Part shown: piece after piece, positions 27,570 through 36,741 of the stretch | Layout of the letters: each line of letters starts with the position of its first letter | Numbering within the stretch: position 1 is the first letter of the stretch | Assembly: GCF_001548035.1 (NCBI RefSeq) | Contig: NZ_AP014723.1 | Span: 434,001 to 498,000 of the forward strand | Length of the DNA: 64,000 nucleotides | Direction: 5' to 3' | Source: Sulfurospirillum sp. UCH001 | Lineage (GTDB): Bacteria > Campylobacterota > Campylobacteria > Campylobacterales > Sulfurospirillaceae | The notes under the pieces: model-generated | What the model saw: only the letters and a program-made list of their open reading frames with translations | Told to the model about the DNA's origin: nothing | The model's database searches: none | Position numbers and translations under genes: made by a program

Positions 27570-27998
27570 TTAAGAAAGCTTGAGAGACGAAGTATAATCT
27601 CCATGGAGATTACAGCGAGCAACGGCTGAGAGTGTTTGAATATTTTTTGTATCGACACGTGCTGCAAGATAGCCTCTTGAAGTTTTAGGCTCTAATGAAA
27701 CCAGTGCTACTTTTTGACCATCAGCAAAAAGAGTAATTTCATAGATCCAATGATTTTCAACGCTTGGATGAAGTACACCTTTTTGTCCTACATTGACTTC
27801 GACAAGAGCGAAACCATTTTTATCAGGTGAACCTACGGTAATTTCAGGAGAATGTTTGAGTTCTGCTTCTGTTGGGTTAGCAGGGTCTTTGATACTCATC
27901 GCTTGTTTATTTACGATTAATTTCTCATCATACGCACTAGCAACGGTTGTTGATAAAACTGCAAGTGCAGCAACTTTTAGAGCATCTCTACGTTCCAT
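27570..27998 (-). CDS. superoxide reductase (desulfoferrodoxin/neelaredoxin family) with Tat-like signal
   Basis: A 142-residue non-haem iron protein. The N-terminus MERRDALKVAALAV...ASA has a twin arginine, hydrophobic core and cleavage-type end, so it is probably exported folded by the Tat system. The predicted [Fe(His)4(Cys)] ligands are H49, H77, H83, H132 and C129 (in KHSPE, LHP, NHW, CNLHG). There is no N-terminal rubredoxin-like desulforedoxin domain. It would reduce superoxide to peroxide in the periplasm. AAGGAG lies six bases upstream of ATG. Divergent from sodB. Confidence 0.85.
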   Translation of the reverse strand: MERRDALKVAALAVLSTTVASAYDEKLIVNKQAMSIKDPANPTEAELKHSPEITVGSPDKNGFALVEVNVGQKGVLHPSVENHWIYEITLFADGQKVALVSLEPKTSRGYLAARVDTKNIQTLSAVARCNLHGDYTSSLKLS

Positions 27999-28102
27999 AA
28001 TAGACTCCTTACGTGCAAAATGTAAGAAAATTATACATGAAAAGAGGCGTAAATCACTTAAGATAAAATATTAAAAAAGAGTTATTCCCATTGAATTAAA
28101 AT

Positions 28103-28118
28103 TAAATCATACGATTTA
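28103..28118. promoter_or_regulatory. inverted repeat in the superoxide reductase/sodB intergenic region
   Basis: TAAATC and GATTTA separated by four bases, 65 bp upstream of the sodB start and in the region between two divergent superoxide-defence genes. A metal- or peroxide-responsive operator is possible; the regulator is unknown. A -10-like TATATT lies nearer sodB. Confidence 0.3.
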
Positions 28119-28182
28119 TCATTCATTTATCAAGAAGCAGTAAAATGAACCCATCATTATATTTTAGACAAAGGAGTTTTTT

Positions 28183-28779
28183 ATGGCTATAACATTACCT
28201 GCGCTTCCTTACGAAGCTAACGCACTAGAACCTTATATCACAGCCAACACCCTCTCTTTTCACCATGGCAAGCATCATCAAACGTATGTTACCAACCTAA
28301 ACAATCTTATTCAAGGTGGAGAACTTGCTGATAAAACTCTTGAAGAAATCATTTTAGCAGTTGCTAATAAACCTGAAAAAATAGGTATCTTTAATAACGC
28401 TGCTCAAGTGTGGAATCATACGTTTTACTGGAATTCTATGAAAAAAGGTGGTGGTGGCGCTCCAACTGGCGCGATTGCTTCAAAAATCAATGAAGATTTT
28501 GGAAGTTATGACGCATTTGTCGATGCATTTAAAAATGCAGGCTTGACACAATTTGGTAGTGGTTGGGCATGGCTTGTTCTGGATGGCGGAAAGCTAAAAA
28601 TCACTAAAACCGCAAACGCAGACACTCCAATGGCGCATGATCAAAAAGCGATTTTAACGGTTGATGTATGGGAACATGCTTACTATCTTGACTATCAAAA
28701 CAGACGTGCTGATTATTTGGATCTTTTCTTGAAACATTTAGTCAATTGGGATTTTGCTAACGCTAATTTGAAAGGCTAA
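28183..28779 (+). CDS. sodB: superoxide dismutase [Fe]
   Basis: A 198-residue cytoplasmic iron superoxide dismutase. Metal ligands fall in HHGKHHQTYV, NHTFYWNSM and DVWEHAYYLDYQNRR. FGSGWAWLV and the AQVWNHTFYW context fit the Fe rather than Mn type. AAAGGAG precedes the ATG. Single gene closed by a long hairpin; divergent from the periplasmic superoxide reductase, so the pair covers both compartments. Confidence 0.95.
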   Translation: MAITLPALPYEANALEPYITANTLSFHHGKHHQTYVTNLNNLIQGGELADKTLEEIILAVANKPEKIGIFNNAAQVWNHTFYWNSMKKGGGGAPTGAIASKINEDFGSYDAFVDAFKNAGLTQFGSGWAWLVLDGGKLKITKTANADTPMAHDQKAILTVDVWEHAYYLDYQNRRADYLDLFLKHLVNWDFANANLKG

Positions 28780-28786
28780 TTTTTCT

Positions 28787-28820
28787 TATGACATGTAAGC
28801 CATTTTGCTTACATGTCATA
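28787..28820. terminator. bidirectional terminator-like hairpin between sodB and mscL
   Basis: TATGACATGTAAGC, loop CATTTT, GCTTACATGTCATA: a perfect 14-bp stem with a six-base loop, 7 bp after the sodB stop and 6 bp before the mscL stop. Confidence 0.75.
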
Positions 28821-28826
28821 GCTTTA

Positions 28827-29255
28827 TCACTCCTGTATACTGATACAATGAGGACATTTTTTTGCAGTAACGGGTATTGACATTGAACACTCTGGACATA
28901 TCTTTGTTGCGGGAGCTGCTACTTCTTTAGGGGCAAGTTTGTTGTACCCTTTAATCATCATAAACATGACAAATCCCAAAATAACAAATGAGGTGATATC
29001 ATTAAAAAAGACACCCAGCTTAATGGCAGGTGCTCCAGCTTTTTCCAGATCTGCAAGCGAAGCGTAACTTTTACCATCAAGTGCGATAAACAAGGAAGAA
29101 AAATCAACATTGCCCAGTAAAAGCCCCACCGGTGGCATAATAATATTGGTGACCAATGACTTCACAACGGTAGCAAATGCTGCACCAAAGATAAAACCTA
29201 CCGCCATATCGACAACATTTCCTTTGATAAGGAAGTTTTTAAACTCCTTTAGCAT
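28827..29255 (-). CDS. mscL: large-conductance mechanosensitive channel with C-terminal zinc ribbon
   Basis: A 142-residue MscL that opens under membrane tension to release solutes. FLIKGNVVDMAVGFIFGAAF (TM1) and the second TM at about 83-103 are canonical. Instead of the usual short amphipathic C-terminal helix it ends in CPEC ... CPHC with a 10-11-residue spacing, a zinc-ribbon motif. The ATG at 29255 is best placed for the AAGGAG site. Overlaps the GNAT gene by 17 bp. Confidence 0.9.
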   Translation of the reverse strand: MLKEFKNFLIKGNVVDMAVGFIFGAAFATVVKSLVTNIIMPPVGLLLGNVDFSSLFIALDGKSYASLADLEKAGAPAIKLGVFFNDITSFVILGFVMFMMIKGYNKLAPKEVAAPATKICPECSMSIPVTAKKCPHCISIQE

Positions 29256-29691
29256 CATAACTCCTTTTTAATGTGATCTGTTTAACATAATATTTGGAAG
29301 ACTCTACATACCCATGTTGTTCGTAAAATCTGTGGGCATCTTTTCTGCGCTCATGGCAGTGTACTTCGATGCGATCACATCCTTTTTCTTGGGCAATGTG
29401 TGTTGCAAAAGCTTCAAGCTCTGAACCAATTTTTAAAGAACGAGCATTTTCTTCAACGATAAAGTAACTGATACGTAAAAATGAGCCAAAAAGCGCGATT
29501 TGTGGAATAATATGTAAAGAGAGGAGGGCAACAGGGAGGCCCTCTAATTCATAAAGAAAGAGCATCGCATCAGGATGTTCTAATAATTCATTAATGCGGA
29601 TGGAAATAAACGATGACGTATCTGCGTATCCGAGCTCAGCAAGAAGCTTTTCAATGACATAAGCATCTTCCACTGTCGCAGGGCGTATCAT
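29239..29691 (-). CDS. GNAT-family N-acetyltransferase
   Basis: A 150-residue acetyltransferase. It has the N-terminal IRPATVEDA start, the beta4/acetyl-CoA region with EENARSLKIGSELEAFA (an R-x-x-x-IG variant of the Q/RxxGxG/A loop) and a C-terminal HRFYEQHGYVESS. Acceptor substrate unknown. AGGAG precedes ATG. Lies between ribA and mscL in an apparent operon. Confidence 0.85.
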   Translation of the reverse strand: MIRPATVEDAYVIEKLLAELGYADTSSFISIRINELLEHPDAMLFLYELEGLPVALLSLHIIPQIALFGSFLRISYFIVEENARSLKIGSELEAFATHIAQEKGCDRIEVHCHERRKDAHRFYEQHGYVESSKYYVKQITLKRSYDAKGV

Positions 29692-29699
29692 AGTTTCTC

Positions 29700-30263
29700 C
29701 TAGAAAAGGTGTCCCATTTTCTCTTTTTTGGTTTTTAAATAACCTTCATTAAATTTGTTTGATGGAATAATGACTGGAACGCGCTCTACAATTTCAACAT
29801 TTTTCAAACTTTCAATTTTTTTAGGGTTGTTGGTGAGAAGTTTGATTTTGTTGATTTTATAATAATCCAAAATAAATTCAACCATCTCATATGTTCGTTC
29901 ATCATCTAAAAAACCGAGCTGATGATTGGCTTCAATGGTATTAAACCCTTTATCTTGGAGAGCATACGCATTGACTTTATTTAAAAGTCCTATGTTACGC
30001 CCTTCTTGACGTAAATAAATCACCATACCACCTTGCTTTTCAATGGTCGTTAACGCAAATTCAAGCTGATCACGGCAGTCACATTTAAGACTTCCCATAC
30101 TATCACCTGTCAAACATTCACTGTGCACACGCACTAACGGAATCTCACCTAAAGGCTCTTTAAAAACAACAAGATGCTCTTTAATACCCTCTTTAAAAGA
30201 TTGGATTTTGAACGTTCCAAAACGTGAGGGAAGGTTCGCAACCTCGGAAATTTCTATTTTCAT
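29700..30263 (-). CDS. ribA: GTP cyclohydrolase II
   Basis: A 187-residue enzyme for the first committed step of riboflavin synthesis. The zinc ligands fall in CLTGDSMGSLKCDC and the active-site segment is IYLRQEGRNIGL; TNNPKKI is also present. It is a stand-alone RibA without the RibB domain. First gene of the ribA-GNAT-mscL run; divergent from hemB. Confidence 0.95.
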   Translation of the reverse strand: MKIEISEVANLPSRFGTFKIQSFKEGIKEHLVVFKEPLGEIPLVRVHSECLTGDSMGSLKCDCRDQLEFALTTIEKQGGMVIYLRQEGRNIGLLNKVNAYALQDKGFNTIEANHQLGFLDDERTYEMVEFILDYYKINKIKLLTNNPKKIESLKNVEIVERVPVIIPSNKFNEGYLKTKKEKMGHLF

Positions 30264-30340
30264 TTTCTTTTATATCCAGTTATGCTAAAATCACTACTTT
30301 TTATAACGAGGTCTAATTTTAACCAAGATAAGGCAAAAGA

Positions 30341-31315
30341 ATGTTTAAAAGATTTAGAAGACTTAGAATGAATGCAACTCTTCGTTCTTTAGTGCGTGAA
30401 ACAACCCTTAGTATGGACGATTTTATTTATCCATTATTTGCTAAAAGCGGTGAGGGAATTAAAAAAGAGATTGGCTCAATGCCCGGTGTTTACCAGATGA
30501 GTATCGATGAGATACTTAAAGAGTGTGGTGCACTTCAAGAGCTTGGTATTAACTCTATTATTTTATTTGGTATTCCCGAAGTCAAAGACAGCGTTGGAAG
30601 TGATGCGCTTTGTGAGCATGGCATCATCGCAAGTACAGTTAAAGCAGTTAAAAAAGCGTACCCAAATATGTTTGTCGTCACCGATCTTTGTTTTTGTGAA
30701 TTTACAGACCACGGACATTGTGGCATCTTAGACATCGAACATGAAAGTGTTAACAACGATGCAACGTTAGAAATTTTAGCCAAACAAGCACTTGTCCACG
30801 CTCATGCAGGAGCTGATATGATAGCACCTTCAGGCATGATGGATGGTATGATTGAAGCACTACGTGACGCCTTAGATGCTGAAGGCTTTGTCAATCTTCC
30901 GATTATGAGTTATTCGACAAAATTTGCAAGTGCCTATTATGGGCCATTCCGTGATGTAGCAGAGTCTGCTCCAAGTTTTGGTGATCGTAAAACGTACCAG
31001 ATGGACCCAGCAAATCGTCGTGAAGCCATTGCTGAATCGGTGGAAGATGAGATGCAAGGTGCGGATATCTTGATGGTCAAACCAGCCCTTGCTTACCTCG
31101 ATGTTATTCGTGATGTACGCAATGCAACTTCATCACCTTTGTGTGTTTATAACGTGAGTGGCGAGTACGCGATGCTAAAAGCTGCTGGTAAGGCAGGCGT
31201 GATTGATTATGAGCGTGTGATGATGGAAACAATGATCGCCTTTAAACGTGCAGGGGCTGACATTATCATCAGTTATCACGCAAAAGAAGTAGCTGAGATT
31301 TTAAGGAGAAAGTAA
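30341..31315 (+). CDS. hemB: delta-aminolevulinic acid dehydratase (porphobilinogen synthase)
   Basis: A 324-residue enzyme joining two aminolevulinates to porphobilinogen in haem synthesis. Schiff-base lysines are in [13 protein letters not shown] and [24 protein letters not shown] has the three cysteines of the zinc-type metal site. It starts a plus-strand run hemB-argF-DUF2603-hemN-Fe/S protein. Confidence 0.95.
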   Translation: MFKRFRRLRMNATLRSLVRETTLSMDDFIYPLFAKSGEGIKKEIGSMPGVYQMSIDEILKECGALQELGINSIILFGIPEVKDSVGSDALCEHGIIASTVKAVKKAYPNMFVVTDLCFCEFTDHGHCGILDIEHESVNNDATLEILAKQALVHAHAGADMIAPSGMMDGMIEALRDALDAEGFVNLPIMSYSTKFASAYYGPFRDVAESAPSFGDRKTYQMDPANRREAIAESVEDEMQGADILMVKPALAYLDVIRDVRNATSSPLCVYNVSGEYAMLKAAGKAGVIDYERVMMETMIAFKRAGADIIISYHAKEVAEILRRK

Positions 31316-31316
31316 T

Positions 31317-32243
31317 ATGCGACATTTTTTAACACTAAAAGATTACACTAAAGCAGAAATTTTAGAGATTATCAATCTTGCTATTGCCATTAAAAAAGAG
31401 GCAAAAGCAAAAAATTATGTGCCATACCTCAAAGATCAAACCTTAGGTATGATTTTTGAAAAAAGCAGTACACGAACACGTGTGAGTTTTGAAGTAGGCA
31501 TTCATCAACTTGGTGGTGTGGGTTTGTTCCTCTCATCAAATGACTTGCAACTTGGACGTGGTGAGCCTATGAAGGACACAGCACGTGTCATTAGCCGTAT
31601 GGTCGATATGGTGATGATCAGAACCTTCGCACAAAGCACACTCGAAGAGTTTGCAGCGTATTCAAAAGTGCCTGTTATTAGTGGGCTTAGTGATTCGTAC
31701 CATCCTGTGCAACTTATGGCGGACTATCTCACGATGGTTGAGTATAATAAAGCGACCAACCCTATCGTAGCGTATGTTGGAGATGGTAACAACATGACCC
31801 ATTCATGGTTGATGTTGGCATCTAAGCTTGGTTTTGAGCTTCGCATTGCAACGCCTAAGGGTTATGAAGTAGATGCAAAAATTTTAGAAGATGCGCTCTC
31901 ATTTGCTAAAGAGAGTGGCGCGGTGATTAAAATCGGCAATGACCCTAAAGAGGCGATCAAAGGGGCTACGGTTGTGACAACCGACACATGGGTTTCTATG
32001 GGACAAGAAGCGGAAAAAGCAAAACGTGTCGCAGCGTTTCAAGGATACATGGTCGATGATGCGATGATGAGCTTGGCAGCAAAAGATGCGATGTTTTTAC
32101 ACTGCTTGCCAGCGTACCGTGACTATGAAGTAAGTGAGAGTGTCTTTGAAGCACATGCGGATGAGATTTTTGATGAGGCAGAGAATCGTCTTCATGCCCA
32201 AAAAGCCGTTATGGTATGGCTTGATAGGCACAGAAACAGCTAA
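31317..32243 (+). CDS. argF: ornithine carbamoyltransferase
   Basis: A 308-residue arginine-biosynthesis enzyme making citrulline from ornithine and carbamoyl phosphate. SSTRTRVSF (carbamoyl-phosphate site), [12 protein letters not shown] and FLHCLPAYR (the catalytic HCLP) are all present. Starts one base after the hemB stop. Confidence 0.95.
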   Translation: MRHFLTLKDYTKAEILEIINLAIAIKKEAKAKNYVPYLKDQTLGMIFEKSSTRTRVSFEVGIHQLGGVGLFLSSNDLQLGRGEPMKDTARVISRMVDMVMIRTFAQSTLEEFAAYSKVPVISGLSDSYHPVQLMADYLTMVEYNKATNPIVAYVGDGNNMTHSWLMLASKLGFELRIATPKGYEVDAKILEDALSFAKESGAVIKIGNDPKEAIKGATVVTTDTWVSMGQEAEKAKRVAAFQGYMVDDAMMSLAAKDAMFLHCLPAYRDYEVSESVFEAHADEIFDEAENRLHAQKAVMVWLDRHRNS

Positions 32244-32272
32244 TGGAATTCAAACGAAAAAAAGAGTTTAAG

Positions 32273-32731
32273 ATGATAGAAAAAATTTCTAAAAATTTAA
32301 GCCCAACGAAACAAAAAGAACAAACCATTTTAGAGATAGTGCCAAGTGAGGATGAAAGCACAAAGCTTTTACGCCTTAAAAATGGCTCATGGGATAATGC
32401 GAAAGAGCCATGGCTTGTGTACGATGAGAAGCAAAAACTTCATGCGCTTCTTTCCATCGATACGTTGACTAAAATGATAGAGCACTTTAAAAAAGCGGAG
32501 CAAGAGACACTTTTCCTCAAATTAGAAAAAAGTATTTTGCAACAATTGCCACTTGACTTTCAAGATGTATGGACAGTGGCTATGGAAGAGATTAAAAAGA
32601 GTAAAAAAAGCGAAATTGATTTCGACAAGTTGATCAAAAAGATCAAAAAAGATCACCCAAATCTCTTTTTAGACCTCAAAGATCTCTATTTGCCTGAAGG
32701 GGCGAGTATTATCAGCGCGATAGAGCGTTAG
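32273..32731 (+). CDS. DUF2603/UPF0763-type protein, function unknown
   Basis: A 152-residue soluble, Lys/Glu-rich protein with a KNGSWDNAKEPWLVYDE segment and a charged helical C-terminal half. It resembles the DUF2603 (UPF0763) family, which I know from Campylobacter and Helicobacter; the match is by eye. The ATG at 32273 follows AAAGAG. An ATG at 32243 that overlaps the argF stop is an alternative start. Its position between argF and hemN gives no clear role. Confidence 0.7.
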   Translation: MIEKISKNLSPTKQKEQTILEIVPSEDESTKLLRLKNGSWDNAKEPWLVYDEKQKLHALLSIDTLTKMIEHFKKAEQETLFLKLEKSILQQLPLDFQDVWTVAMEEIKKSKKSEIDFDKLIKKIKKDHPNLFLDLKDLYLPEGASIISAIER

Positions 32732-32739
32732 GATGAAAC

Positions 32740-34113
32740 ATGATTGATTTTGAAAAGTTTGCAAAGTATTCTAAAGCGGGGCCTAGGTATACGAGTTACC
32801 CAACGGCTCCAGAGTTTCATGAAGGATTTACCGCAAAAAGTTATGAGAGTATCTTGGCACATCAAGATAAAAATCGTAAGCTCTCTTTATATTTTCACCT
32901 CCCTTTTTGTAGAAGTGCCTGTTATTTTTGTGGTTGTAACGTAGTTTATACCAGTAAAGAAGATAAAAAAGAGCGCTACATAGACTATTTGGAGCGTGAA
33001 TTAGAACTTCTTTCCAAACATCTTGACACTTCAAGGGAAGTGATTCAGATGCACTTTGGTGGTGGTACACCAACCTTTTTCAATACAGCTCAATTAGAGC
33101 GTATCATCGGTGCTATCAAATCACACTTTAAAAATTTTGCCAAAGATGCTGAGATCAGCTGTGAAATTGACCCTCGTTTTTTAACCAAAGAGCAACTTGA
33201 TGTTTTAACCAGCAATGGTTTTAACCGAATTAGTTATGGTGTTCAAGATTTTAATGATGAGGTTCAAAAAGCAATCCACCGCATTCAACCGTATGATGTT
33301 ACTCAAAATGCTGTAAAGATGGCAAAAGAAGCAGGTATTAAATCAATCAATATGGACTTGATCTATGGCTTACCATACCAAACGTTTGAGAGCTTTCAAG
33401 AAACACTTCGCCTAGCCGTTTCGCTAGATCCAACGCGTTTAGCCGTCTTTAACTACGCTCATGTGCCGTGGATGAAAAAATCGATGCGTAAGATCGATGA
33501 AACTACGCTTCCTCATCCAAGTATTAAGCTTGCTATCATGCGTTATACCATCGACTACTTAGAGTCAAATGGCTATAAAATGATCGGTATGGATCATTTT
33601 GCAAAACCTGATGATGAGCTTTTCCTTGCCATTGAAAAAGGCGAATTGCATCGTAACTTCCAAGGGTACACAACAAAAGGTGGTGCAGACTTAATTGGTA
33701 TTGGACTGACCAGTATCGGCGAAGGGTTAAACCACTATGTTCAAAACTTCAAAGAGATGGACGAGTATGAAAAAGCCATCGATGAAGGTGTTTTACCAGT
33801 TCATCGTGGACTTGTTTTAAATGATGATGATGTACTAAGAAAAGCAGTCATTATGGAGATGATGAGTAACTTTAAACTCAATATCGCAGGTATTGAGAAA
33901 GCATTTGGCATCGACTTTTTTGAGTACTTCGCTGATGCTATAGCCGCCCTTGCTCCATTTGTCGAAGAAGATTTGGTTGTGATTGATAAAGTAGGTAAAA
34001 AGATTTTAGTCAATACCACAGGTACACTGCTCATTCGCAATATTGTAATGCCTTTTGATGCGTACCTCCAAAAAATACCTGAAGACAAACGACGCTTCAG
34101 TAAAACGGTGTAA
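32740..34113 (+). CDS. hemN: oxygen-independent coproporphyrinogen III oxidase
   Basis: A 457-residue radical SAM enzyme decarboxylating coproporphyrinogen III in anaerobic haem synthesis. The cluster motif CRSACYFCGC (CxxxCxxC) is near residue 57, with GGGTPTF and the HemN C-terminal domain downstream. KAGPRYTSYPTAPEF at the start is characteristic of HemN proper rather than HemW. Fits with hemB in the same run. Confidence 0.95.
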   Translation: MIDFEKFAKYSKAGPRYTSYPTAPEFHEGFTAKSYESILAHQDKNRKLSLYFHLPFCRSACYFCGCNVVYTSKEDKKERYIDYLERELELLSKHLDTSREVIQMHFGGGTPTFFNTAQLERIIGAIKSHFKNFAKDAEISCEIDPRFLTKEQLDVLTSNGFNRISYGVQDFNDEVQKAIHRIQPYDVTQNAVKMAKEAGIKSINMDLIYGLPYQTFESFQETLRLAVSLDPTRLAVFNYAHVPWMKKSMRKIDETTLPHPSIKLAIMRYTIDYLESNGYKMIGMDHFAKPDDELFLAIEKGELHRNFQGYTTKGGADLIGIGLTSIGEGLNHYVQNFKEMDEYEKAIDEGVLPVHRGLVLNDDDVLRKAVIMEMMSNFKLNIAGIEKAFGIDFFEYFADAIAALAPFVEEDLVVIDKVGKKILVNTTGTLLIRNIVMPFDAYLQKIPEDKRRFSKTV

Positions 34114-34116
34114 CAG

Positions 34117-35379
34117 ATGTTTAAATTTAATGTAACCAGCGATGCGTGTGTTAAGTGCGGTAAGTGTATTCCTGTATGTACGATTCACGAAGTCAACCGT
34201 GACGAAGTTACCAGTCCTAGAGGTTTTCTTGATCTTTTGGGTGCGTACCAGAGGGGTGAGTTAGAACTCGATAAAAACGCTAAAAATATTTTTGAGAGCT
34301 GTTTTTTATGTACCAATTGTGTTGATGTCTGTCCAAATGACTTACCTGTGGATATGCTCATTGAGCAAGCACGCAATGACATCCGTAAAAAGTTTGGCTT
34401 GGCATGGTACAAAAAGCTTGCCTTCTTCTTGCTTCGCAATCGTAACATCATGGATGTTCTCGCACGCTTTGGTTACATGTTCCAAACCTGTGGTTTCAAA
34501 ATGGTTCCAAAACAAAGCTCTATGTACCTTAGAAATTTTCCTATCATCAAGATGGATAGACTGTTCCCAAGCCTAAAGAAAAAGACATTTTTAAATTCAC
34601 ATCCTGATGTGATTTATAACGGGGGAAAAGGCAAAGTAGGTATTTTCATCGGTTGTTTGGCAAACTATATGTACACCGACATCGGCAAGGCGCTGCTTGA
34701 GATATTAAAAGAGCTACAAATAGACGCTTACCTTATCAAACAACAAAAATGCTGTGGTGCACCACAATACTTTACGGGTGATTTTGACAGCGTGGATTAT
34801 CTTGCAAAATTCAATATCGAATACATTGAAAGCTTTAAGGATGAACTTGATGCTATCATCATTCCTGAAGCAACCTGTAGCGCGATGATCAAAGCTGACT
34901 ATGTACACTTTTTCCATGATCAACCAGAATGGCAAGCAAGAGCAAAAGCCATCGCTCCACACATCTTTATGGCAACCGAATACTTAGAGAAAAAGACCAA
35001 TCTAGCAGAGATTTTGGCAACCAAAGCTAAACAAAGTGACACTGTCACTTACCATGACCCATGTCATGCACGTAAAATGCAGGGCGTGTGGAAAGAGCCT
35101 CGCAATCTTATCTCTAAAAACTATGTGATTAAAGAGATGAGCGACCCGAACCGCTGTTGTGGATTTGGCGGTGTGACGATGCAAACAGGAAACTACCGCT
35201 TTGCCAAAGCTGCAGGACTTCCAAAAGCTGCTATGATTAAAGAGAGTGGTGCTGAATACGTGAGTGCTGAGTGTAGTGCCTGTCGAATGCAGCTCAGTGA
35301 TGCAATGCACGGTCAAAAAGTAGATGTTATCTTCAAAAACCCGATAGAACTTATCGCTAAAGCCCTAAAAGAGGGCTAA
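34117..35379 (+). CDS. (Fe-S)-binding oxidoreductase subunit, GlpC/LutA-like with CCG domains
   Basis: A 420-residue protein with two N-terminal [4Fe-4S] ferredoxin motifs (CVKCGKCIPVC and CFLCTNCVDVCP) and two C-terminal CCG domains (CCGAPQY and CCGFGG, each with a partner Cys). This arrangement is shared by GlpC, the glycolate oxidase iron-sulfur subunit and HdrD-type proteins, which pass electrons from a flavoprotein toward quinones or thiols. No flavoprotein partner is adjacent, so the substrate is unknown. Three bases after hemN. Confidence 0.85.
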   Translation: MFKFNVTSDACVKCGKCIPVCTIHEVNRDEVTSPRGFLDLLGAYQRGELELDKNAKNIFESCFLCTNCVDVCPNDLPVDMLIEQARNDIRKKFGLAWYKKLAFFLLRNRNIMDVLARFGYMFQTCGFKMVPKQSSMYLRNFPIIKMDRLFPSLKKKTFLNSHPDVIYNGGKGKVGIFIGCLANYMYTDIGKALLEILKELQIDAYLIKQQKCCGAPQYFTGDFDSVDYLAKFNIEYIESFKDELDAIIIPEATCSAMIKADYVHFFHDQPEWQARAKAIAPHIFMATEYLEKKTNLAEILATKAKQSDTVTYHDPCHARKMQGVWKEPRNLISKNYVIKEMSDPNRCCGFGGVTMQTGNYRFAKAAGLPKAAMIKESGAEYVSAECSACRMQLSDAMHGQKVDVIFKNPIELIAKALKEG

Positions 35380-35387
35380 TCTAAAAA

Positions 35388-35420
35388 TTTGCATGTAAGG
35401 CTGAAAGCTTTACATGCAAA
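35388..35420. terminator. bidirectional terminator-like hairpin after the Fe-S protein gene
   Basis: TTTGCATGTAA...TTACATGCAAA with an inner GCT/AGC pair: a 15-bp stem with one G-T wobble and a three-base GAA loop. It lies between the convergent Fe-S protein and MFS genes. Confidence 0.7.
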
Positions 35421-35422
35421 CA

Positions 35423-36601
35423 CTACGCTTTTTTCAAAAGATACTTCTTCCAAATCCAAATCGCTAAAACAAGAGCCGCACTGCCAAAAAGGGCTCCGAA
35501 AATTCCTACATTTTTCATAGAACTGTGCGATATAACCAAACTTCCTACAAAAGCACCTCCACCAATACCAATGTTATAGATGCCAGAATATAAAGACATC
35601 GCAACATCAGTGGCATCAGGTGTGAGTTCTAAAACAGTGACTTGAAGAATGAGACTAATGAGACAAATTGCAATGCCCCAAAATAGGCATAGAATACTAA
35701 GTGGAATTTGGTAAGGTGCAATAGGAAGCATAAAGATGAGCGATACAATCAGTGCAGTAAGCGAGCTTACCACAATCGTAAAAGGGTATGTGTGTTTGAA
35801 GTGGGCAAAGATCGTGCTTCCAAGCATACCTGCGATACCGAAGATAAAAAGTGTAATAGTTGCAAAATCACCACTTAAAAGAGCAATTTGTTGTATAAAA
35901 GGCTCGATGTACGAGTACGCCGTAAAATGGGCGGTAATGGCTAAAGCGGTTAAAACATAAACGCCCATAAGGGCAGGTCTCTTAATCAAAAGAGGTAAGC
36001 TTTTGAGTGAGCCTGCATTGACACTTGGTAGCTGTGGTAGAAGTTTTAGAAGAAAAAATAGCATTACAAAGGCGACTAAAGCGATGCAGGCAAAAGTAGC
36101 GCGCCAGCCTAAACTTTGACCAATCAGTCGCCCTAAAGGCAAGCCCAAAACGATGGCAAGTGATGTGCCTGTCGCTAAGATACCAAGAGCTTTTGTTTTT
36201 TTACCATGAGGTGCAAGACGGTACGTGAGTGAAGCGGTAATCGACCAAAATATGGCATGTGAAAAAGCAATCCCAATGCGTGAAAGCATCAAAATCCAAA
36301 AATTCCATGCTAGTACAGAGAGTATGTGACTCACTATAAAAAAAGAAAAGAGTAACAACAATAATTTTCGGCGTTCCATATCTTTGGTAAGTAGCATTAG
36401 GGGCAACGACATCGTTGCTACGATCCACGCATAAGCGGTCATCATAAAGCCTGCATGCGCTTCACTGATGTGAAAATCCGCCGCAATGTCGGTAAGTAAG
36501 CTAATGGGAGCAAATTCTGTGGTATTGAAAATAAATGCAGAGATCGTGAGACAAACAACAGGAAGCCATGGTTTCCATGACATCAAAAGGGAAGCAAACA
36601 T
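35423..36601 (-). CDS. major facilitator superfamily exporter, AraJ/sugar-efflux type
   Basis: A 392-residue, 12-TM transporter. FNTTEFAPISLLTDIAADF near the N-terminus and the MERRKLL loop fit the drug/sugar efflux DHA1 subgroup that includes AraJ and YdhP. Substrate unknown. Single gene, divergent from ychJ. Confidence 0.85.
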   Translation of the reverse strand: MFASLLMSWKPWLPVVCLTISAFIFNTTEFAPISLLTDIAADFHISEAHAGFMMTAYAWIVATMSLPLMLLTKDMERRKLLLLLFSFFIVSHILSVLAWNFWILMLSRIGIAFSHAIFWSITASLTYRLAPHGKKTKALGILATGTSLAIVLGLPLGRLIGQSLGWRATFACIALVAFVMLFFLLKLLPQLPSVNAGSLKSLPLLIKRPALMGVYVLTALAITAHFTAYSYIEPFIQQIALLSGDFATITLFIFGIAGMLGSTIFAHFKHTYPFTIVVSSLTALIVSLIFMLPIAPYQIPLSILCLFWGIAICLISLILQVTVLELTPDATDVAMSLYSGIYNIGIGGGAFVGSLVISHSSMKNVGIFGALFGSAALVLAIWIWKKYLLKKA

Positions 36602-36741
36602 ACGAAAAAAGCCTTGTAGAAAATGAGGAGAAATTCTAGCGCATCAGAGAAAAGAAACAGTTGAATGTATAGAGTTAGAAGAGGGGATTTAACGAAATAT
36701 TTGTATAATAATCTCTCAAATGCAAGCAAAAAAGAGGATGA

